A DNA stretch of 64,000 nt from Proteles cristata cristata (taxonomy: Eukaryota; Chordata; Mammalia; Carnivora; Hyaenidae). A program made the position numbers and the translations under genes. A model generated the notes under the pieces. It made no database searches and had not been told where the DNA came from. It saw only the letters and a list, made by a program, of their open reading frames with translations. Within the stretch, counting starts at the first letter, position 1, and each line of letters begins with the position of its first letter. Of this stretch, positions 57,605 to 64,000 are shown piece by piece. The stretch lies in assembly GCA_017311185.1 (NCBI GenBank), contig JAESUZ010004801.1:124001-188000 (forward strand), given 5' to 3'.

Positions 57605-58287
57605 CCAGCTGTGCTCTTCTAATGATTGTAGACTCTTGTTCTGGTAGAAAGTTCACTTATCTGGACTCAGCCTGCCAACTCTGACATCCTGTGATGTATG
57701 GCAGCTGATAACAGCTCAGTTCTATAGCTGCCCACTGCCTCTTTTAGCCTGGTCTCTGATGGTCTTACTCCACAATTCCAGTGTTGCACATAATGACAGG
57801 AGCCCTTATTTAATTAAGTAGAACTTAACTGAGTCCAGTGAAATGGAGTCCATTTTTAAAATCAAAAATTGTGAAGGATATATTCTTAGAAGTAGGAGCC
57901 ATCTTGTCTTCTTAATGAAATAAAATGTTCCTTTTACAATTACTTTAAAGTCTGAAAGCTCATTTCATGTGGTCTTTAAATGTGGAAAATCCAACATAAT
58001 CATGTAGGTATTATGCTATTAGAGCCACAGTAGGCTAGTTCCCAATTTTATCCAACTTAATTTGTCTTAGAAAAAGAAAATAAAAATCCAGATTCACTTT
58101 TTCACTTATTAACTGAGTGCATTCCCCAACCTATGTACAGCTTGGGTGACAAAAAGCAAAAGCCCTACTGGCTAAAAGGGTAAGAGACCAGAGCCTCGAA
58201 CTGGCAGACCAGCTAGAAATTAAGCAAGTGAGCTTCCCCAGAAGCAAGAGAACCACAGAAAGCATGAACCCTAGAATCTGAATATAC

Positions 58288-58570
58288 AGCTAACCCTTGA
58301 GCAATGCAAGGGTTGGGGCACCAATGCCCTGTGCAGTCAAAAATCCATGTGTAACTTTCAACTCCCCCAAAACTGAAATACTAATAGCCTACTGTTGACC
58401 AGAAGCCTTACTGATAACCTACACAGTCAATTAACATGTATTTTGCATGTTATATATATTATATACTATATTCTTACAATAAGAAGAAAAAATATGTTCC
58501 CATATTCCAACTTATAAAACAAATTTAAAAACCTATGTAAAGCAACTTATTAATTTATATATATTACGGA
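58288..58570 (-). mobile_element. Tigger/MER8-like DNA transposon remnant, reversed
   Basis: CTAACCCTTGAGCAATGCAA at the left end and CTAATAGCCTACTGTTGACC, then ATTCTTACAATAAG, inside. This is the reverse of the landmarks in the copy at 11246-11580. The right end is hard to place. Confidence 0.65.
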
Positions 58571-58829
58571 TTCTTTGGTAAACCTCTTACATAGACCTTC
58601 TAAAATAAAATATGCATGATTTTTCATGGAAATCCATTTTTTCCCCATAAAGTTTTTCGACCCCACTTTTTTAAAAAAAATTAAATGTAGGGTCTACCTA
58701 GATTAGCCTTAATGTTAATGAAAGTGATCACAGGTTTTTTATGGTATTGATTTTGTAGCCCTTACATGAGAGTAATCTGCTTATTCTGAAACATTTATAA
58801 GATATGAAGACATTTAAAGAACATCATCA

Positions 58830-59036
58830 GGGGCAAGTGGGTGGCTCAGTTGGTTCAGCATCTGACTCATGATTTTGGCTCAGGTCATCATCTCACAGTT
58901 CATGAGTTCAAGCCCTGCATTGGGCTCCATGCTGACAGCACAGGGCCTGCTTGGGATTCTCTCTCTATCCTTTCTCTCTCTGCTCCTCTCCCCCTCTCAA
59001 AATAAGTAAATAAACTTTTTAATAAGTTTAGAAAAA
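58830..59036 (+). mobile_element. CAN SINE
   Basis: Head GGGCAAGTGGGTGGCTCAGT. Imperfect target duplication AAAGAACATCATCA / AAAGGACATGATCA at 58816-58829 and 59037-59050. Confidence 0.9.
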
Positions 59037-59703
59037 AAAGGACATGATCAATATATATAAAATGACTCAACATTTTGGAATCAAGGCTATCCAGGTTAGA
59101 AGATGGAAAAATAAAAACAGGTGACACAGCATGTGTATATTAGATGCATTTATCTGCATATGATTTGTGAGCACAGGTCATAAATGAGATACAACTCAGA
59201 AACAATGACAAGTACCAAGCATGAATCAGAGCTCTTCACTTTCTTAGACTCAGACTGCAATTATACACGCAGACTGACTTGCATTTGAAATCTCACAACA
59301 ATCAACACAAAAATAGGCCAACTATTTGATAATTACAAGTACTAAAGGGGAAAAAAACACACCGGATTTATCTTTAGAAACACTGTAAGGTTTAAAACTA
59401 ATCATAATGATAGAAATTTGGCTGCCTTTTACGGCTCCGTGGTTTGGGAAAGGAAACTACCAAATTATGCAAAAGAGACTTGGGGACATTTAGTGGTATA
59501 AAAAGTTCTATCACATCTATTTGGCATTTTGAAAACAGAACCAAGGAATATTTTGTTACTGGAAATTTTCTCAAATACAGACACACTGATATTCGAGCAG
59601 CTTCCTGGGCTGTAAAAGCCAATGGAACGTATAGGAAGGATGTCATTAACCATCTGATTGTAGGTTGGGTGAAACGGATAGAAGAAAACAAAAGAATACT
59701 AAC

Positions 59704-59748
59704 AATAAATCCCACAATGAACTTAACCATCCCACAATGAACTTAACT
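59704..59748. repeat. Short tandem duplication
   Basis: ATCCCACAATGAACTTAAC occurs twice in direct succession (period about 20). Confidence 0.85.
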
Positions 59749-60312
59749 TTTGAGGAAAGTAAACACATAATCTTTTCCGTCCTCTGAAGAGAAAGACAAA
59801 CTCCCCTTCCCCACCTCCCACGTGAGGGTGCGATGTGGGTTCTGTTAACTACTGGGGCCTCTCCAGGACACCTAGACCTCAATGCCTTTTGGAAACATGC
59901 CATTTTGATATGTCAAAGATTTCCTGATATATATTAAGTCCATCAGACATTCCTAGCAGAGGAATTCCAGGGTGAAGAAGGAGACCCATCACATCTTACT
60001 AGATTTTAGTTTCTGTCTTTCAGAAACATTGGCGACACATTTTCTCCACTTGGAAACCACGGCTGCCAGTGATTTTCATAATCTGGTCTGAACATGGCAT
60101 AACACATCCACCTTTTAAAGTCTGCCAAGGCCTGTGTTTTCTAAGAACACACTCTTAGGACATAGTCAGCCAACCTGATGAAACACCAGCAATAACGCCA
60201 CATAAAAACGGACTTCTCTAGAATGTAAAAAGTAGCTTACGGATTTAAACCTCTACTATCTTCACAGTTTAACATAAGTCTTTCTTAAACTTCTAAAAAT
60301 CACTGCATTTCT

Positions 60313-60542
60313 GGGGCGCCTGGTTAGGTCAGTCGGTTAAGCATCTGACTTCAGCTCAGGGCATGATCTCATAGTTTGTGAGTTCGAGCCCTGTGTCAAG
60401 CTCTATGCGGACAGCTCAGAGCCTGGAGCCTCTTTCAGATTCTGTGTCTCTCCCTCTCTCTGACCCTCCCATGCCCATGCTCTCTCTCTGTCTCCCAATA
60501 ATAAATAAAAACGTTAAAATTTTTTTAAAAATTTTAAAAATT
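60313..60542 (+). mobile_element. CAN SINE
   Basis: Head GGGGCGCCTGGTTAGGTCAG. Target duplication AAAATCACTGCATTT / AAAATCATTGCATTT at 60296-60310 and 60543-60557. Confidence 0.93.
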
Positions 60543-61842
60543 AAAATCATTGCATTTTAGTATGAATATAAAAAAGCTGTATTCTAATCCTATTACCACC
60601 TTTCTGACTTGGACACAGCATTCTAGAATCATCTAAGCCTTAGTTTTGTTCACACACATCCAATTAGACACACTTGCAGGTCTTGCAGGTCCATGCTTTC
60701 CTGTTCTGGTATTTTTCTGATTCTGTGATTTTGGAATGAGTGTTAGGACAGAAACATAGGTTATTTATATCCTTAAAGTAACTATTATTTGATTAGGAGA
60801 GAAACAAACATACAGTGAAAAGTTTCAGAGGAGAAACATAACATTAAATAAGCCAACGGGAAAAGTAGAAGCTACTGTCTGTGTAAGTCGACAAATTCCC
60901 ACAAGGTTAGAGCTTACTCACACAAACAGAAATGTTTGAGCCAAACCTGAGCTTCCTAGCAGCCTCTGCGAATGGCCTCTGGCCCTTCTGTGTCTTGTGT
61001 TCACTTCTACTTTGTTTTTTGTTCTCTTGGTCGTTTGTATTTGAAAGCAAGAATAAATGGGACTTGACAACAGACTTATTTTGATAACATTTCCAATTGC
61101 TTAGAATCAGGAAAGAGATTTGAGAAATGCATAATCTTGGGAGAGTTTTGGCTGGGATCTGTGGTCGAGAGCTTCAGGGACGTCTGCGGACAATAGGATT
61201 ATTGACTAATTCTCTTGCTACGGAGCACAGCTCCGAAAACGTTTCCTTGTTGTGACTGTAAAGTTGATAATTATTTGGCCTGCGGTGTAGATCCAACTTT
61301 GTTATCTATATAACGGAAGTGTGTTCTTGCACGCACAGCCCCCCCACCCAAGAGTGTCTGTCCCTGCTCAGGTGTCGGGCATGTCAGAAAAAAGGTATGA
61401 AAGGTGTCCCAGCTCCCCTTCTGGGCCTGGGATGCACTTTGACCCTGACTGCTCAGGAGAGCCATTCTGGTGTGTCATGGGACCCAAGACAACATTATGA
61501 TTGGTTGTACAAGGCCCTAAATTGAAAACATTATTAACACATTTTTAAGACAAATTGTTTCGTTATGTTTACTTGGAGTTATTGAAACCAAAACGATAGA
61601 TGGAGTTCACAAAGGCCCTGTTTTAAGGTCCCTTAAAGGAGACGGCACTGAGGACAGTCCACAAACACACAAGTAAGCAAGCTGCAGCAAAGTGGCAGCA
61701 TCAACAACCCGGGCATTTGGTTCTATACATCCAGATGCCCGGTGACTAAGTACACAGACGAGGCCTGGCCGTGAGTACTGGGGAGGGCTTTGCATCTGGA
61801 ATCCAGTGGCTGAAGCCAACTTCCATCGACACCTACCGTTCA

Positions 61843-62055
61843 CTGTGTGCCAGGCCTTAGACTAGCCGCTTTGTATGCACTGTCATTTTGCAGCCCTCCA
61901 GCAATCCAGACGTGATTATTCTCATCGTTTTACAGATGAAGAAACTGAGATTAGAAGCTAGTTAGCAGTTGCATACTAGTCAGTACGTAATCAGGGGAGG
62001 CTGATTATCGACCCCTAGTGCACGCCAATCTTTAGCCACACCCCCACCTCCTGCA
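61843..62055 (-). repeat. MIR element, fairly complete
   Basis: TGTGTGCCAGGCCTTAGACT, CTCATCGTTTTACAGATGAA and GAAACTGAGATTAGAAGC follow the reverse MIR consensus in order. Confidence 0.75.
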
Positions 62056-62259
62056 ATCTTTTACAAAGACATGCAGTTCTTAAAAACCGCTGAAATATAC
62101 ATTCTCCATTTAATCAGGTGCCATAGATCATTCTTAAACTGCTTTTACTTGGATTGAAGCATGGTGTGGCAAATATCCAAAACTTTCTTGTTTGGGGGAT
62201 TTTTAAAAACAAACTTGTCATTTTTTTTAAACAAATAAGCATTAATAATTACATCGACT

Positions 62260-62465
62260 AGGGCATCTGGGTTGCTTACTTGGCTAAGCATCCAACTTTG
62301 GCTCAGGTCATGATCTCACAGTTCATGATCGCTGGGCTCTATGCTGACAGCTCAGAGCCTGGAGCTGCTTTGGATTCTGTGTCTCCCTCTCTCTCTGCCC
62401 CTCCCCTGCTCATGTTCCGTGTGTGTCTCTCTCTCTCTCAAGAATAAACATTAAAAAAATTAAAA
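62260..62465 (+). mobile_element. CAN SINE
   Basis: Diverged head AGGGCATCTGGGTTGCTTAC. Target duplication AATAATTACATCGACT / AATATTTACATAGACT at 62244-62259 and 62466-62481. Confidence 0.9.
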
Positions 62466-64000
62466 AATATTTACATAGACTTCATGAAACTGTTTTTGAT
62501 AAGTGAGCTACGGCCATCATAGTTTTCCCAATTGAATATTGCCTCATGTTTTCTTTAAAATTCTCTACAAGTGGCATAATGAAAAAAAATGATACTGGTA
62601 TCATACCAGTCTGGTTATTCGTTGTCCTCAAACATGGCTCTAGCACCTTCCTTTTGCTCTCAAGACCAATTGCTTGGGGGGGTGGGGATGGGGGAGAACA
62701 GGCAAACTCTCGAGTACAAGACTTATGCATCTTGGTCTTAAAATTATGTCTGCTATAAAAAGAAGAGAGGGTTCTAGAGTAGAGTGTCACTTTGGCTGTT
62801 TGTATGTTTTTCTTGGCTCTGACTAAGCTAGACACAAGAAAATAAACCATCGCTATGGCTATGTTTATGGCATTAAAACTCCGCAGGGCATTTCAGGAAG
62901 GCAGTGGTCCTGGTTTTGTGCACTGAGGTGGATCTGGTTATTTGTGAGCCAGGTCTCATTCAGATCTGGTCTGATACATTCCTGGAAAGCAATGCTGCGA
63001 CCAAGGTTTTGGGTGGCCACGTGGTCTTTCCCATGGTGCTGTTCACCTGCCCACTTGGGAAAACGGTGGGTGTCAGACTTCCAAAGCTGGGCGTGACTGT
63101 CTACACTTCAGCTGCACCTGGGATTCAGAGATGCTCCACCTGCTCCACTGCAGGGTGTGGACCGCAGGGCTGGGCACCACAGGGCCGCACCGGCAAGGAG
63201 GCAAGACACGTATTCATTTACTCTAATAACTTAAGTTTTAAACCAGAGGTTGGCACCCATCCTAGAGAAAGCCTAAATGACTTCCCTGCTGCCAAGTCTT
63301 TTTTCTATTTTGTGGTCTTTCCCAATCCACATGTGCTCCTGACTGGAAAGCAGGGCCCCTAGAGATGAGCACCCTGGAGCTGGGAAGGCGTGAGTCGTGG
63401 GAAAGGCCCACGTCGGAAAAGCCAGAATCTTCTCGCTAAAACTGTGTGATCTGGGGTAAGCCAAGGAAGATTCTTCTGAGCCACCAGGCATTCCCACATA
63501 TAAAGTACTCCCAGGCCTTGTCTCGTCCATGCCGGAGAGAGGTACAAGGAAGCTAAGCATGGTGTAAAGATAGTTCCTTCATCCATTCTTTCACTTGTTC
63601 ATTCAAAACACTTCTACAGACGGCTCCTGGCTGTGAGGCATGCTGTCATGTATGGACAGGGCATTGAGGCTGGGTTCTGGCTTGCCGGAAGCTTCTAGTT
63701 GGGTATCAGGGATGCGGCATGTGAAAGAGAATTCAAAGTGGAATGTGTTTAAATGCCATGAGAGACACACAGAAGGCTCTGGAAGCACAGAACAGAGGTG
63801 AACCCTGGCTGCGAGGCACTGTCAGGAACGATGTTTTCCAGGAGGCAGCATCTGAGCCAGGGCTTGAAGGGCTGGTTGTATCTGGACACACAGATGAGTG
63901 GGAGCCAAGGGAGCAGGGTCGACCAGGAGACACCGGAAGGGCAGCGTAGGGCAGGGTCCCAGGATATAACCACTCACCAGAAAGCGTGACTGCGGGACTT

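Larger units (their letters stand above)
1..64000 (-). other. SLC22A3: SLC22A3 gene body, partial (exons 2-10 of 11)
   Basis: The whole window is transcribed-strand territory of one minus-strand gene. Nine exons with GT donors and AG acceptors join in one open frame, and the product reads as OCT3. It contains the SLC22 motifs in order: the DRYGR loop after TM2, PESPRW after TM6, ELYPT near TM10 and PETKG after TM12. OCT3 is a polyspecific, electrogenic, sodium-independent facilitative carrier of monoamines and other organic cations in the plasma membrane. OCT1 and OCT2 are the alternatives, but stretches such as [16 protein letters not shown] and KLSxNYSE-type text in exons 5-7 match OCT3 as I remember it. 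Exon 1 lies beyond 64000 and the final exon before position 1. Confidence 0.95.
47460..64000 (-). other. SLC22A3: SLC22A3 intron 1 (5' part beyond window)
   Basis: At least 16.5 kb; no exon 1 is seen. The missing N-terminal text (MPSFDEALQ-like start and cysteine-rich loop) was looked for on the minus strand and is absent. Contains MIRs, an L1 tail with clear target duplication, nested MLT1-like LTRs, a MER5-like element, a Tigger-like element and nine or more SINEs. About 44-48.8 kb, 52.3-53.9 kb, 59.1-60.3 kb and 60.6-61.8 kb show nothing I can name. Confidence 0.85.

Noticed and set aside
59398..59740. Overlapping 98- and 110-codon frames on opposite strands near 59.4-59.7 kb
   Set aside because: AT-rich unique intron sequence, no recognisable domain, and one end runs through a short tandem repeat. 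Not enough to call a gene.
47460..64000. Possible exon 1 or promoter of SLC22A3
   Set aside because: No N-terminal OCT3 text, no cysteine-rich loop and no CpG island on this side. Exon 1 lies beyond 64000.

Overview
This is a mammalian nuclear genome window from a carnivore, very probably a cat (Felidae). Two observations support this. First, the dominant repeat is a tRNA-Lys-derived CAN SINE of the felid type: about 25 copies, with heads reading close to GGGGCGCCTGGGTGGCT and many with visible target-site duplications. Second, the only gene I recognise is an intron-rich vertebrate transporter gene. There are no bacterial-style genes, operons or CRISPR arrays. Nearly all open reading frames in the window are chance frames in introns or remnants of L1 ORF2.

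The gene is SLC22A3 (organic cation transporter 3, OCT3, extraneuronal monoamine transporter). It lies on the minus strand and runs through the whole window. Nine coding exons (exons 2 to 10 of the usual 11) were found by translating the minus strand and matching GT/AG boundaries: 47356-47459, 44826-44980, 42722-42890, 41748-41865, 13351-13448, 13016-13230, 5948-6056, 5070-5182 and 1231-1330. All join in frame with no stop. They total 1181 bases (393 codons plus 2 bases), about residues 144 to 537 of a 556-residue protein. Exon 1 (N-terminus, first membrane segment, large glycosylated loop) lies beyond position 64000. The last coding exon and 3' UTR lie before position 1.

Layout from right to left, which is the direction of transcription: intron 1 (47460-64000, incomplete) carries many SINEs, a 1.1 kb 5'-truncated L1, nested MaLR LTRs, MER5-like and Tigger-like DNA transposons and MIRs. 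Exons 2 to 5 are fairly close together (41.7-47.5 kb). Intron 5 is 28.3 kb and holds a CpG-rich island near 25.2-25.7 kb, G-rich tracts, two long TTCC/GGAA microsatellites, and two young near-identical L1 tails in inverted orientation. Exons 6 and 7 are separated by only 120 bases. Exons 8 to 10 follow between 1.2 and 6.1 kb.

The most useful second-look items are: the intragenic CpG island with an NRF1-like palindrome; a 43-base duplication of the exon 4 splice-acceptor tract into intron 5; a 33-base tandem repeat carrying CCAAT boxes; a 74-base tandem duplication; the inverted young L1 pair; and several nested or serial retrotransposon insertions. I see no convincing undescribed biological system here. 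Repeat family names are from memory and visual comparison and need RepeatMasker confirmation.
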